NCBI RefSeq assembly: GCF_900636745.1 | Contig: NZ_LR134310.1 | Location: 62,001-126,000, forward strand | Reading direction: 5' to 3' | DNA from: Actinobacillus equuli | GTDB lineage: Bacteria > Pseudomonadota > Gammaproteobacteria > Enterobacterales > Pasteurellaceae | Length of the DNA: 64,000 nucleotides | Part shown: positions 27,519-38,205 of the stretch, piece by piece | Layout: every line of letters begins with the position of its first letter | Position numbering within the stretch: the stretch's first letter is position 1 | Notes under the pieces: generated by a model | Seen by the model: only the letters and a program-made list of their open reading frames with translations | What the model was told of the DNA's origin: nothing | The model's database searches: none | Made by a program: the position numbers and the translations under genes

Positions 27519-30125
27519 ATGTCTAATTTTCTTCAAACATATTATGAACACGTTGCCGAACGTGCGGCAATAGGGATTGTACCAAAAGCATTGGATGCTC
27601 AACAAACCGTACAGTTAATCGAATTGTTACAATCACCGATTGCCGGCAAAGAAGCCGAACTTCTTGAATTATTTGAAACACGAATTCCTGCCGGTGTGGA
27701 CGATGCCGCCAAAGTTAAAGCTGAATTTCTCACGAACGTCGCTAATGGTAACATAACTAGCCCACTTATTTCTCCTGAACATGCAGTAAAATTGCTTGGC
27801 ACAATGAGCGGTGGCTATAATGTAGCACCTTTAATCGACTTATTAGACAATGCTAAATTAGCGCCGCTTGCCGTACAAGCCTTATCTCATACACTCCTCA
27901 TTTTTGATAGTTTCAAAGATATCGCTGCTAAAGCACAACAAGGTAATGCTTACGCTAAACAAGTTATCCAATCTTGGGCAGACGCCGAATGGTTTACTTC
28001 TCGTCCGACACTTGCAGAAAAAATCACACTGACGGTATTTAAAGTACTTGGAGAAACCAACACGGACGATCTTTCTCCGGCGCAAGATGCTTGGTGCCGT
28101 TCTGATATCCCGTTGCATGCCAATGCGATGCTAAAAATGAAACGTGAAGGCATTGAGCCGGATCAAGAAGGTGTTGTTGGTCCATTAAAACAATTAGCTA
28201 CCTTAAAAGAAAAAGGTTTTCCATTAGTGTACGTCGGTGATGTGGTAGGTACAGGTTCATCACGTAAATCCGCTGCTAACTCTGTGTTATGGCATATGGG
28301 TACCGATATTCCGTATATTCCGAATAAACGTACCGGCGGTTTTGTGCTTGGTGGCAAAATTGCACCGATTTTCTTTAATACGGCTGAAGACTCCGGTGCA
28401 TTACCAATTGAATTAGATGTTACTACGTTAAATATGGGTGACATAATCGATCTTTACCCGTATGCAGGCAAAGTATGCAAACATAATTCGGATGAAGTGA
28501 TTACCACCTTCTCATATAAAACCAATGTGTTGTTAGATGAAGTACGCGCTGGTGGTCGAATTCCGTTAATTATCGGCCGTAGCCTAACCGCTAAAGCACG
28601 TGCGGAACTTGGCTTAGCGGAAAGTGATGTATTTGCCAAACTTGCTGAAGTTGCTGACTCTGGCAAAGGTTATACTCTAGCGCAGAAAATGGTAGGTAAA
28701 GCTTGCGGCGTAAAAGGGGTACGTGCAGGGCAATATTGTGAACCGGCAATGACTTCCGTAGGTTCGCAAGATACAACCGGCACAATGACCCGTGACGAAT
28801 TAAAAGATCTTGCGTGCTTAAGATTCTCGGCACCGCTTGTCATGCAATCATTCTGCCATACCGCACCATATCCGAAACCAAGTGACGTGATTACTCATCA
28901 AACATTACCGGAATTTATCACAAGCCGTGGCGGTATCGCATTACGTCCGGGGGACGGTGTTATTCACTCTTGGCTAAACCGTATGTTAATGCCGTTTACT
29001 GTTGGTACCGGTGGTGACTCGCATACTCGTTTCCCGATCGGGATCTCTTTCCCTGCCGGTTCCGGTTTAGTGGCTTTTGCCGCAGCAACAGGAATGATGC
29101 CACTTGACATGCCGGAATCCGTGTTAGTTCGCTTTACTGGCACGATGCAAAAAGGCATTACATTACGTGATTTAGTCCATGCAATTCCTTATTACGCTAT
29201 CCAAAAAGGCTTACTCACTGTGGAAAAAGCGAATAAGAAAAATGTTTTCTCTGGTCGAATTCTTGAAATCGAAGGTTTGGAACACCTCACCGCAGAACAA
29301 GCATTTGAACTTTCCGATGCGACTGCAGAGCGTTCGGCAGCAGCTTGTACAATTAAGTTAAGCCAAGCATCAATTGAAGAATATTTACGTTCAAACGTAG
29401 TATTACTGAAAACAATGATTGCTGACGGCTATAGCGATGCACAAGCTCTTGAAAATCGTATTAAAGCAATGGAAGCGTGGTTAGCAACCCCGGAAATGTT
29501 AGAAGCCGATAGTGATGCGGAATACGCTGAAATCATCGAAATCAATTTAGATGAGATCAAAGAGCCGATTTTATGTGTACCGAATGATCCTGATGATGCG
29601 CGTTTATTATCTGAAGTACAAGGTAATAAAATTGATGAAGTGTTTATCGGTTCTTGTATGACCAATATCGGTCACTTCCGTGCCGCAGGTAAATTACTCA
29701 GCCAGGTGAGTGGTGAGATCAATACTCGTTTATGGCTTGCTCCGCCGACCAAAATGGATGCAACTCGCTTATCCGAAGAAGGTTACTACAATATCTACGG
29801 ACGTTCCGGTGCACGCACCGAAATGCCGGGTTGCTCGCTCTGCATGGGTAACCAAGCTCGTGTGCGTCCAAACTCCTCAGTGGTTTCAACCTCAACTCGA
29901 AACTTCCCTAACCGTTTAGGACAAGGTGCAAACGTCTATCTCGCTTCCGCAGAACTTGCGTCTGTCGCAGCGATTTTAGGGCGTTTACCATCACCGCAAG
30001 AATATTTGGAAGCAGTTGCAACGCTCGATGAACAATACAATGAAGTTTATCGTTACCTCAATTTTGATCAGCTACCAAATTATGTACAAAAAGCGGAAAG
30101 TGTAATTTTCCAAACCGCTCTCTAA
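27519..30125 (+). CDS. acnB: Bifunctional aconitate hydratase 2 / 2-methylisocitrate dehydratase AcnB
   Basis: Iron-sulfur enzyme interconverting citrate, cis-aconitate and isocitrate; the AcnB type can also act on 2-methyl analogues. The protein is 868 residues from the ATG at 27519, close to E. coli AcnB. An N-terminal HEAT-like domain and swivel domain come first (unlike AcnA), then the catalytic core. The cluster cysteines are in [16 protein letters not shown] and [11 protein letters not shown] near the C-terminus. I reject the upstream start at 27423 because it adds 32 residues with no homology and crosses the operator palindrome; GGGGTG precedes the chosen ATG. It is divergent from the GntR gene and near a PrpF-type isomerase and a carboxylate transporter. 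Confidence 0.95.
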   Translation: MSNFLQTYYEHVAERAAIGIVPKALDAQQTVQLIELLQSPIAGKEAELLELFETRIPAGVDDAAKVKAEFLTNVANGNITSPLISPEHAVKLLGTMSGGYNVAPLIDLLDNAKLAPLAVQALSHTLLIFDSFKDIAAKAQQGNAYAKQVIQSWADAEWFTSRPTLAEKITLTVFKVLGETNTDDLSPAQDAWCRSDIPLHANAMLKMKREGIEPDQEGVVGPLKQLATLKEKGFPLVYVGDVVGTGSSRKSAANSVLWHMGTDIPYIPNKRTGGFVLGGKIAPIFFNTAEDSGALPIELDVTTLNMGDIIDLYPYAGKVCKHNSDEVITTFSYKTNVLLDEVRAGGRIPLIIGRSLTAKARAELGLAESDVFAKLAEVADSGKGYTLAQKMVGKACGVKGVRAGQYCEPAMTSVGSQDTTGTMTRDELKDLACLRFSAPLVMQSFCHTAPYPKPSDVITHQTLPEFITSRGGIALRPGDGVIHSWLNRMLMPFTVGTGGDSHTRFPIGISFPAGSGLVAFAAATGMMPLDMPESVLVRFTGTMQKGITLRDLVHAIPYYAIQKGLLTVEKANKKNVFSGRILEIEGLEHLTAEQAFELSDATAERSAAACTIKLSQASIEEYLRSNVVLLKTMIADGYSDAQALENRIKAMEAWLATPEMLEADSDAEYAEIIEINLDEIKEPILCVPNDPDDARLLSEVQGNKIDEVFIGSCMTNIGHFRAAGKLLSQVSGEINTRLWLAPPTKMDATRLSEEGYYNIYGRSGARTEMPGCSLCMGNQARVRPNSSVVSTSTRNFPNRLGQGANVYLASAELASVAAILGRLPSPQEYLEAVATLDEQYNEVYRYLNFDQLPNYVQKAESVIFQTAL

Positions 30126-30137
30126 GCGAAAACAAAA

Positions 30138-30160
30138 AAAGTGGGCGATTAGCCCACTTT
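30138..30160. terminator. Bidirectional terminator between acnB and sotB
   Basis: AAAGTGGGC-GATTA-GCCCACTTT with T-runs on both strands, between two convergent genes. Confidence 0.9.
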
Positions 30161-30179
30161 TTATTTGCCTTCTAAACGA

Positions 30180-31355
30180 TTATTTGATCACTCGATAGCG
30201 TAGCGAAATAAATACAAACCACAAGATCGCAATCCCTGCTAATCCGCTACCAATTAATCCGATATAAGGTAAGCCGATATGCTGAATCACTTGACTACCG
30301 ATTAATGCGCCGCCACCGATCCCAACATTATAAATACCTGAATAGATTGCCGTTGCTACATCGGTTGCATCCGGTGCGAGATCCAACACTTGCATTTGCA
30401 ATGCGATACTCATGGCGGTAATGCCAATCCCCCAAATAAACACAATGCCGAACATTGCTGCAATATGATCGCTAAATGGCAATAAACACAGTTGCATTAA
30501 CATAATGAGTACCATATTAACGATGATAAATTTCTTCGGTGCTTTCGGATATAAACGTCCGAATAAGAAACTTGCCACCACACCGGCTAAGCCGAACACC
30601 AATAAAATTGCCGTACCGGTTTGCTCACTCATTTGGCTGATCTTCACCATAAACGGTTCAATATAACTATAGCCGGTAAAATGCCCAGAGATCACGACCA
30701 CCGTGAGCAAATAGATACCGATTAACATCGGACGCTTGATTAAAATCGGTAAACTGGCTAATGATCCAGAATTTTTACTTGGTAAATGCGGTAATAATTT
30801 CCACATAATCAGCATAATACCCAACGCAATAATGCCAATCAGGGCAAACGTTTCACGCCAACCGAACGCTTGCCCGATCATTCGCCCTAACGGCAAACCG
30901 AGAATCATCGCCAATGAGCTACCTAACGCTAATAGCCCTAGCGCCTGTTGTTTCTTATCTTTCGGTGCAACACGAATCACCAGCGAAGCGGTTATTGACC
31001 AGAAAATAGCGTGTGTGAGTGCAATCCCAATTCGAGACACCAACAACATAGCAAAGCTGGTGGCAAAATAAGAAATCGCATGACACACAATAAATACCGC
31101 AAACAACACGAGCAACAAACGCTTTCGTTCTACTTTTGCGGTAAGCAGCATAAAAGGTAAAGAAGCAAGAAACACCACCCATGCATAAGCAGTGATCATT
31201 AAGCCGGTTGTTGCCGTTTCCATACTAAAACTCGCCGCAATATCCGATAACAACGCCACAGGAATAAACTCTGTAGTATTAAAAATAAATGCGGACAGTG
31301 AAAATGCAAATACACGTAAAAATGAAAGCCTGCGCTGTTCTTTTCTGGTTATCAT
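30180..31355 (-). CDS. sotB: MFS sugar efflux transporter SotB
   Basis: Major facilitator protein of the SotB/YdeA type, linked in E. coli to export of arabinose and other sugars. The 391 residues form twelve membrane segments. The N-terminal SAFIFNTTEFIPVALLSDIA is strongly conserved with E. coli SotB, as are TGLMITAYAWVV, SRIGIALTHAIFWSITASL and LALAPDATDVATAI-like sequence in helix 10-11 (here DLAPDATDVATAIYSGIYNVGIG). It is convergent with acnB and is a single-gene unit preceded by the muk operon terminator. Confidence 0.9.
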   Translation of the reverse strand: MITRKEQRRLSFLRVFAFSLSAFIFNTTEFIPVALLSDIAASFSMETATTGLMITAYAWVVFLASLPFMLLTAKVERKRLLLVLFAVFIVCHAISYFATSFAMLLVSRIGIALTHAIFWSITASLVIRVAPKDKKQQALGLLALGSSLAMILGLPLGRMIGQAFGWRETFALIGIIALGIMLIMWKLLPHLPSKNSGSLASLPILIKRPMLIGIYLLTVVVISGHFTGYSYIEPFMVKISQMSEQTGTAILLVFGLAGVVASFLFGRLYPKAPKKFIIVNMVLIMLMQLCLLPFSDHIAAMFGIVFIWGIGITAMSIALQMQVLDLAPDATDVATAIYSGIYNVGIGGGALIGSQVIQHIGLPYIGLIGSGLAGIAILWFVFISLRYRVIK

Positions 31356-31374
31356 ATTATCTTCCTAAAAAAAT

Positions 31375-31418
31375 TAAGCGGTCAGATTTTGCAATTTTTT
31401 TGCAATTTCTGACCGCTT
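31375..31418 (-). terminator. Paired uptake signals, terminator after mukB
   Basis: TTAAGCGGTCAGATTTTGCAA pairs with TTGCAATTTCTGACCGCTT, 13 bases past the mukB stop. Confidence 0.75.
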
Positions 31419-31431
31419 GTAAGTTTATGCT

Positions 31432-34400
31432 TTAGTGTTGCCCAAACCCTTTCAATCCGACCACGTGTACATACTCTTGGTTATTGGTAATTTTACGCAC
31501 CAATTTATAAGTCGTACCACGTTCCGGGCTGATATTTTCCGGTGCGGCAATCAATAACTGCATATCTAAACGTTCGCACAATTCAAACAAGGTATTGATT
31601 GAAGTTGCATCCAAACGTGCCGCTTCATCAAGGAATAATAAGCGGCTCGGTAGAATATCTTTCGCACGCATACGGCGAGATTCTTCTTCCCAGCTTTGTA
31701 CCACCATTAACAGGATGGACATACCGGTACCGATCGCCTCACCGGTTGAAAGCGAGCTACTTTCCGCTCGCATCCAACCGTCTGCGCCACGGAAGGTTTC
31801 CACTTCAAGATCTAAATAGTTACGGTAATCTAATAACTCTTCACCGATCGTTTGTGGCGTACGTTGTCCCATATCGATATGCGGATTCACACGTTTATAC
31901 AACATTGCCAACGCTTCTGAGAAGCTGAGTTTTTGGCTGTCAAATAAGTCTTTATGCTCTTCTCTACCATTGCTCAATGCGTTAAGTAGGATTGCGTGCG
32001 TATCACGAATATTCACGACTAAACGCACCCCTTTCACCTGACCGAAGGCAATATTTTGTAGCCCTTGGTTAAGCTGCAAGATACGGTTTTGTTCACGTTG
32101 AATCGTTTTACGCAAGATATTTGCCACAGATTCCGCACTGATTGCTAATTTTTTCTCACGGCTGGTTAATTCGTTAGTTAAACGAGATAACTCGATTTCC
32201 ATTTGTTCAATCGCATCAATCGGATCATCGGTTTTGATAATATCTTGACGAATACGCTCACGTAAGTGCTGATAAACCGCAATAAAGAACGCAACTTTAT
32301 TTTCCGGCTTACGGCTATCTTCCGAAGCACGTAGACTATCTCGGAGGTATTCGTTATCCGCCACAGCGGTACGTAAAGCACCTAACGCTTTATCGGAAAT
32401 AGAGCGTAATTCTTCCGCCGATTGATAGGCTAACTCACGACGATTCAGACGTTTTTCCACATCGCTGTTACGCGAAAGTTTAAGTACTAAACACCAGCTG
32501 ACTTTCGCTTGTACCACTAACTCACGTTGTGTGTGGTAATCACGTTCCGCTTTACGTAGCGTACGAGTTAAATTATCAATTTCCGCTTCAATCGTACCTA
32601 ATTGTTTATCTAAATAACCTTTACGAGAACGTTGTTGACTTAAACGTTGTTGTAATTCGTCACGGCGGGCTCTTGCACGCTCTTCCGCACCGATATCACC
32701 ACGTACACCTAAGTCATCAATTTCACGAATCAGCTCTTGCAACATTTGTGTTTTCGCATCACACGAACTGCGTAAACCGGTTAAAACTTGGTTGTATTGA
32801 GTAAATTGCGCTTGTGCTTGACGTAATTGATCACGAGCTTGCTCACGTTCACGTTGTGCGCTCTCTAAACGAGCTCGTAATTGTTCGGTTAATGCAGATC
32901 CTTCCGAACCGATCGCTTCTTCATAGCTAAAATGCACACGACGTTGAATCACATCAGACAGTGCAAAAACTTTTTGTTGAACTTGTTTTTGCTCCGCTTT
33001 AGCTTGTTGGTAATCTTGCTCCAACTGCTCAAACTTCGCCGGATCGCTCTTCAAGCTCGCAGCAATCGGTTCTAATTGAGTTAAGTAATTACCGAATTGG
33101 CGAACAAACTGTTCATCTTCTTCCGCTTCATCCAACTGTGCACGACATTCTTCGGCACGATCAGCGAGCGTTTCATCTTCTAACAAGCTAACAAGCGGTA
33201 GAATTTTATTCAACATTTGCAATTTCGCTTTTGCTGAATCTAATTGAGTACGCAATTGCTGTTCGTTGCCTGCTGCTTGGTTAAGTTCACGTTCGATTTC
33301 AGTACGTTCCGCCGCAATTTCTTGCATTTGCTCTTCCGGATTCGGCTGGAAGGCTAAATTTAAATGCGTACCGACAAACTGACTTAAATGCTGATGTAAA
33401 CGCTGACATTTTTGTACGTCAAAGGCACGTTCCGCATGTTGTTCGCTAACTTCATCACGCTCGGCTTTTAACGTTTCTAAATGTTTCTCACGTGCCGCAC
33501 GGCCGAATAACGGCACTTCCGGGAACTTAGAATAACGCCATTGGCGATCAGATACTTTGACCACCACACCTTCGGCCAATTCTTCTGCAGTAAATACCGC
33601 ATCATCAAATGCTGACGGGTCACCTTCGATCAAATAAAGATCGGTCGGGCAATCGTCTAATTTTTCTAATTGTGCTTTAACGCTTTCTAAATCACGTACC
33701 ACGATAGCGTGACGAGCTTCACCGTAAAGTGCTGAGAAATACGGTGCATCATCAATTGAAACATCATCATATAATTCAGAAAGCAACACGCCGCCAAAAC
33801 GTTCCGCCAATTGATTTAAACGAACATCGTCCGAACCGTCCGGCTGACTTAAACGAGTAATCTGTGCATCTAACGCTGCTTCTCTGCGAGCCAATTCATC
33901 ACGAGCTAAGGTTGCTTCACGCTCTTTAGTCAGCATATTTTGCATAAACTGCATTACTGACTGGCTGGTTTCAAATTTTTCACCACATTGCTCTTCTAAA
34001 CGTGCTAATGCGGATTGCGCCGTATGCCATGCCGGTGCGGTTTTCGCTAGTTGGTTATATTGCTGATTAAGCTGTTCACGTTGCTGACGCTGAGTCGAAC
34101 GCACTTCAACAAATTCCGCTAATTCCGCTTCCACATCTTCAAGGCGAGCTTGTTGCTGTTCGAAGTAGCCTTCTAATTCTTCCGCTGTCTCAAATTGCGT
34201 TTGTGCTTTTTGATTAAATTCAGCTAATAGACGTTCCGCATTTTGTTGCTGGTGTAAGCGCTGTTCCAAATCTGCAAGTTTTTGACGCAAAGCGACCGCT
34301 TGTGTAGCCTGCATTTTTTGATCGGTAAACGCTGTTAGCAAACTTCTCGCTTCATTCCATGCTTCAGAGCGGTCAATTTCACCGGAAATTTTGCAAACTA

Positions 34401-35922
34401 ATTCATAAGCTTTTTCGAACTGCGTTTTCGCCATATCTGAAACGGATAAACGCTGCTCCAGTTCGAAGACTTGATCGGTTAAATCGTCCGCCTGTGCGGC
34501 AAACTCGGCATGATAATCTTCTACATTATGGAGATCTAAATGCGGTAAGCCACAAAGTTGTTTCGCTTTTTCTAATGCGGCAATCGCCTGTTGATATTGC
34601 AACGCACGTGTTTGCTGAGCATCTAACGCTTGCTGATAATCCGCCATTTGTGAGCGTAATTCTTCCACTTGCTCATCAGCATCATCCGCTCTTGCTTGTG
34701 CAGTTTCCACTTGTTCGGAAACTTCTTCCAACGCAATTTGTTGCTCTTCTAACTTTTCATTGAGTTCCGCAACTTCATCTTGATAACGTTCGATTTTTTC
34801 TTGGTGACGAAGCGCATTCATCACTAAATTTAAATGATCGTTCGCTGAATTATATTCCGCTTCTAAGCCACTTTCGTTTTCTGAAATATCCGCTACTTCA
34901 CGGCTAAATTCGATTAAACGTTGCTGTTCTAACTCAAGTTTCGATTTCGATTCATACCACGCACGGCGTTGTTCTAACGCAATTTGTACGTTACCACGGC
35001 GCTCATTTGCATTACGCATATAGTCGGCAGAAACGTAGTTAGTCGATTCGGTGATCAAGTGTTTAAACATATCACGATCAGATTGCGTAACCTTAATCGC
35101 TTCTAACGTCATACGGTTTTCACGTAATGCCGATTCCATATCTTGGAACGCTTGGCGAACGCCGGTGTTTTCCGGTAATAAATAGTCACGTAACGATTTG
35201 GTAATCACACTTGAAATACCACCGTAAAGCGACGCTTCGATTAATTTATAGAATTTGCTGCGATCTGCCGAAGAACGTAAACGTTTAGGAATCACACCTA
35301 AATCGAACATAAAACTATGGTAATCAGTAATCGAGTGATATTGTTTAAATACCACTTCCGAACCATCAAATTTGTCTTTTAAATCCGCTAACGGCAATAC
35401 ACGCGCTTTTTCACCGACTTGTTCCGTCAGTACACTAATGATTGAATCACTCATCGGCACGTTTTGTAACGAGAACGAGCGAATATCCACTTTTTTGTCA
35501 CGCCCTGCTACTTGTTGTAACCGCACACCGGTAATTACACGTTGTCCACGAGAGTTCAACGACTCTAATACTGCATAACACACACCGGCTTTTAATTTCC
35601 CGTATAAACCTTTATCACGAGAGCTTGAGGTTGAACCGGCTTCTGTCGTATTACGGAAGTTTAATAGAGTAAGATCGGGGATCAAAGCAGTTACAAAACC
35701 CGCCATTGTGGTGGATTTACCCGCACCATTACCGCCCGAAAGCGTGGTCACTAACTCGTCTAAATCGAAGGTGCGCGCAAAAAAACCGTTCCAGTTAATT
35801 AACGTAAGCGAACGGAATTTACCACGGCTCACTGTATGTTGAGGATTTGCAAGCGGTGCGATTGGTGCAGAATTTTGCAACGCAGTGGTTTGATCTTCAA
35901 ATAATTCGTTTGTATCTGTCAT
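31432..35922 (-). CDS. mukB: Chromosome partition protein MukB
   Basis: SMC-like ATPase of the MukBEF condensin that compacts and helps segregate the chromosome. At 1496 residues it is slightly longer than the E. coli protein. The N-terminal head has Walker [18 protein letters not shown] near residue 62. Two long coiled coils, rich in Gln and Glu, flank a hinge near 660-800. The C-terminal head has the ABC signature [17 protein letters not shown] and Walker [13 protein letters not shown]. It starts 20 bases after mukE. The usual first gene smtA is not here; parC lies upstream. An uptake signal occurs within the gene at 34293-34302. Confidence 0.97.
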   Translation of the reverse strand: MTDTNELFEDQTTALQNSAPIAPLANPQHTVSRGKFRSLTLINWNGFFARTFDLDELVTTLSGGNGAGKSTTMAGFVTALIPDLTLLNFRNTTEAGSTSSSRDKGLYGKLKAGVCYAVLESLNSRGQRVITGVRLQQVAGRDKKVDIRSFSLQNVPMSDSIISVLTEQVGEKARVLPLADLKDKFDGSEVVFKQYHSITDYHSFMFDLGVIPKRLRSSADRSKFYKLIEASLYGGISSVITKSLRDYLLPENTGVRQAFQDMESALRENRMTLEAIKVTQSDRDMFKHLITESTNYVSADYMRNANERRGNVQIALEQRRAWYESKSKLELEQQRLIEFSREVADISENESGLEAEYNSANDHLNLVMNALRHQEKIERYQDEVAELNEKLEEQQIALEEVSEQVETAQARADDADEQVEELRSQMADYQQALDAQQTRALQYQQAIAALEKAKQLCGLPHLDLHNVEDYHAEFAAQADDLTDQVFELEQRLSVSDMAKTQFEKAYELVCKISGEIDRSEAWNEARSLLTAFTDQKMQATQAVALRQKLADLEQRLHQQQNAERLLAEFNQKAQTQFETAEELEGYFEQQQARLEDVEAELAEFVEVRSTQRQQREQLNQQYNQLAKTAPAWHTAQSALARLEEQCGEKFETSQSVMQFMQNMLTKEREATLARDELARREAALDAQITRLSQPDGSDDVRLNQLAERFGGVLLSELYDDVSIDDAPYFSALYGEARHAIVVRDLESVKAQLEKLDDCPTDLYLIEGDPSAFDDAVFTAEELAEGVVVKVSDRQWRYSKFPEVPLFGRAAREKHLETLKAERDEVSEQHAERAFDVQKCQRLHQHLSQFVGTHLNLAFQPNPEEQMQEIAAERTEIERELNQAAGNEQQLRTQLDSAKAKLQMLNKILPLVSLLEDETLADRAEECRAQLDEAEEDEQFVRQFGNYLTQLEPIAASLKSDPAKFEQLEQDYQQAKAEQKQVQQKVFALSDVIQRRVHFSYEEAIGSEGSALTEQLRARLESAQREREQARDQLRQAQAQFTQYNQVLTGLRSSCDAKTQMLQELIREIDDLGVRGDIGAEERARARRDELQQRLSQQRSRKGYLDKQLGTIEAEIDNLTRTLRKAERDYHTQRELVVQAKVSWCLVLKLSRNSDVEKRLNRRELAYQSAEELRSISDKALGALRTAVADNEYLRDSLRASEDSRKPENKVAFFIAVYQHLRERIRQDIIKTDDPIDAIEQMEIELSRLTNELTSREKKLAISAESVANILRKTIQREQNRILQLNQGLQNIAFGQVKGVRLVVNIRDTHAILLNALSNGREEHKDLFDSQKLSFSEALAMLYKRVNPHIDMGQRTPQTIGEELLDYRNYLDLEVETFRGADGWMRAESSSLSTGEAIGTGMSILLMVVQSWEEESRRMRAKDILPSRLLFLDEAARLDATSINTLFELCERLDMQLLIAAPENISPERGTTYKLVRKITNNQEYVHVVGLKGFGQH

Positions 35923-35942
35923 TTGCTTTATCTCGTTAGCCG

Positions 35943-36656
35943 TTATTCTGTTTCATCTTCTAATTCGTCAGTTGCAGAATTTTCTGCAAATTCGACCGCT
36001 TGTTCCGCTAAAATTGCCGGTGTTGTCGCTTCACCGTCACGAATTAAGCGTAATTGCGCTTCTCGCGGATCATCCCCCACTCGGACATCCGCACCGAAAC
36101 GGAACACCGATTCCGAGATCACAAATTTCTTGCTGTTTTGCTCACCAATACGAGTAATGATACCGATACGTGCCAAACGGCGTAACGCACCACCAACTTT
36201 CTCGGCTAATTTTGCTTTATCTAAGTCAGAACCGGTCGAACGCGGATTCACCGCCTTGAGTAATTTGCTTTCATCAGCGAGATTCATCAGCTCTTCATAT
36301 ACATCATCTTGGCTAAAAATGCCTTGTTGCGCTAAACGCTCCGGACTGAGGTAAAGATAGCAAAGTACTTTACCCACTAACATTTCCATTTCCGACATTG
36401 CCGAACGAGCAATTAAAGTTGATGCTTTCGGGCGTAAGTAGAAAAAGCCTTCCGGCGCACGAATTAATTCCACGTGATAACGACGGTAAAAACTTTCTAA
36501 CTCGGCTTGGAAGTCCATTAAAAAAGCGTGTTCATCCAGCTGTTCCGTATTAATATGGCGACCGGCACGAAGTTGGCTGTCTAGCTCCGGGAAAATCGGG
36601 TTGGCAATTGCCACTGCCAATTTTTGAGAAATAACGTCTTGAATTTGCTCTGTCAT
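35943..36656 (-). CDS. mukE: Chromosome partition protein MukE
   Basis: Winged-helix subunit that, with kleisin MukF, bridges the MukB heads. The 237 residues include the conserved [20 protein letters not shown] start region and the winged-helix segments [21 protein letters not shown] and [22 protein letters not shown]. The acidic tail is typical. The last part of the gene encodes an uptake signal (35994-36003), giving EQAVEF in the protein. The gap from mukF holds a large composite inverted repeat. Confidence 0.95.
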   Translation of the reverse strand: MTEQIQDVISQKLAVAIANPIFPELDSQLRAGRHINTEQLDEHAFLMDFQAELESFYRRYHVELIRAPEGFFYLRPKASTLIARSAMSEMEMLVGKVLCYLYLSPERLAQQGIFSQDDVYEELMNLADESKLLKAVNPRSTGSDLDKAKLAEKVGGALRRLARIGIITRIGEQNSKKFVISESVFRFGADVRVGDDPREAQLRLIRDGEATTPAILAEQAVEFAENSATDELEDETE

Positions 36657-36667
36657 ATTTTACTCTC

Positions 36668-36735
36668 GTAGGGCAGGCATTTGCCTACCATTAAACTTTC
36701 TGTTTTTCCAATGGTGGGCAAAATGCCCACCCTAC
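36668..36735. repeat. Composite inverted repeat between mukF and mukE
   Basis: Left arm GTAGGGCAGGCATTTGCCTACC and right arm GGTGGGCAAAATGCCCACCC-TAC are complementary overall, and each arm is itself a small hairpin (GGCATTTGCC; GGGCAAAATGCCC). The right end runs into the mukF stop codon. It looks like a dispersed intergenic repeat unit and would form a structured RNA between two cotranscribed genes. Confidence 0.7.
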
Positions 36736-38066
36736 TATTTGTTATATTGGTCGATTACGTTCGCCTGAACTTCCGCACCCTTATCATTAATTGCTTGCCA
36801 CTCAGGATAAACCGCTTGGCTATCGAGGCTTGCCATACCGAGTTTTACCGCTTGATCCACAATAATTCGTGCCACATCAAAATGGCGAGATTGCGGATAA
36901 AGTGCCAGTTGCTCACGTAATACCGCACCGAGATCGATTGGTTTACCTTCCGCTCTAAATGGCGCTAAATGCGCTTGCATTACGCTGATAATTTGTTCTT
37001 GAACATCCGAAAGCGATTCATACTCTAACTCACTTGGTAATTCACCGACCGCTTCCGCTTCATTTAGCATCATATCATCATCACGTAGATCTAATAACGA
37101 TTCCGCTTTCGCAGTATAAAGTAACCAAGGTGCATTGAAATAATCTTGAATAGATTGGCGTAAACGCTGACCGAATACACGGTTTTTATCCATATCAATC
37201 GCCGTACGAATAAATTTGTGAACATGGCGATCATAACCGATCCAAAGGTCAATCGCTTGTTGTCCCCAGCTAATAATGCGGTCTAATTTGTTTTGCAGAT
37301 TGACTATCAGTTGATCGACAAAATCCAAATCATCACGCCCAATCAAGCAGCTTTGAATACGCAGTAATTGCGCCTGTAACTTGTCACCTGCCGCATTAAG
37401 CGTGTCTTGTAACTCACGCAAATTACCCGAGGTTTCATCCAGTAACTGTTCACAACTAAGAATCGCTTCATGCCAATTTTGACTTAATAGCTCGGCAATT
37501 CGCTCACGAATTTGATGTTGGTTTTCATCCATCATACGCTGAGAAAGATCGATACTGTCGAAAATTTCCGCGACCGAATATTTAAGCGGTGCAAACACGT
37601 TATTACGCCAAAAACGCTCATCACCGCCCTCTTCCGCCGCCGATGAAGCACGCTGAATCTCGTCCGCTACAATCGAAAGCTGAATGGATAAACGTAAGGT
37701 GGAAAACTCTCGCTGGCGCACGTAATAATCCGCCACGCCGACACCTAACGGAGTGATACGATAAATGGCTAAACCTTCGGTAAATTCGCTGGAGAAACGG
37801 TTAAGAAAACGTTGTTTAACTAAATCGTTAATCGCATTATTGGCACGTTGTGTAAGGGTGGCTTCCGATTGGTCGAATGCTTCCGAAACATAACGGAAAA
37901 GATCAACAAGATCGCTTTCTAAAAGTTCTCCGTCCGTTTGTTCGTTATTGTAAATGGAAATCGCCAAGAGAAAGGCAAGGCGATCAGAAGAGAGTGAAAG
38001 AGAGAATTCTCGCTCTTTCGTCCAGTTGATCAGTTCTGGGATTGTCTGTGCCAATTCGTTTTGCAT
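36735..38066 (-). CDS. mukF: Chromosome partition protein MukF (kleisin)
   Basis: Kleisin subunit of MukBEF; dimerises through its N-terminal winged helix and connects MukB heads. The 443 residues start [23 protein letters not shown], the family N-terminus, followed by a helical linker (about 120-300) and the C-terminal winged helix ending [23 protein letters not shown]. It is the first muk gene here. The stop codon lies inside the edge of the repeat at 36668-36735. Confidence 0.95.
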   Translation of the reverse strand: MQNELAQTIPELINWTKEREFSLSLSSDRLAFLLAISIYNNEQTDGELLESDLVDLFRYVSEAFDQSEATLTQRANNAINDLVKQRFLNRFSSEFTEGLAIYRITPLGVGVADYYVRQREFSTLRLSIQLSIVADEIQRASSAAEEGGDERFWRNNVFAPLKYSVAEIFDSIDLSQRMMDENQHQIRERIAELLSQNWHEAILSCEQLLDETSGNLRELQDTLNAAGDKLQAQLLRIQSCLIGRDDLDFVDQLIVNLQNKLDRIISWGQQAIDLWIGYDRHVHKFIRTAIDMDKNRVFGQRLRQSIQDYFNAPWLLYTAKAESLLDLRDDDMMLNEAEAVGELPSELEYESLSDVQEQIISVMQAHLAPFRAEGKPIDLGAVLREQLALYPQSRHFDVARIIVDQAVKLGMASLDSQAVYPEWQAINDKGAEVQANVIDQYNK

Positions 38067-38144
38067 ACAGATTTGTCGTTTGTTGATGAAAAATGGCGTT
38101 TATTGTACAGGAATGTGAATCAAATAGGAATGAAATCAAAAAAA

Positions 38145-38190
38145 GAAGCGATCAAATTCCGCAAAGTTTTTACGAAATTTGACCGCTTGT
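38145..38190 (-). terminator. Uptake-signal-type hairpin after parC
   Basis: GAAGCGATCAAATTCCG pairs with CGAAATTTGACCGCTT; the right arm has the full GACCGCTTGT core. It lies just past the parC stop and before mukF. Confidence 0.65.
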
Positions 38191-38205
38191 CTGATGAGGA
38201 AATAA

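Noticed and set aside
34359..34763. 134-residue plus-strand open frame inside mukB
   Set aside because: Antisense to a conserved coiled-coil gene; low-complexity His/Leu-rich translation typical of a shadow frame.
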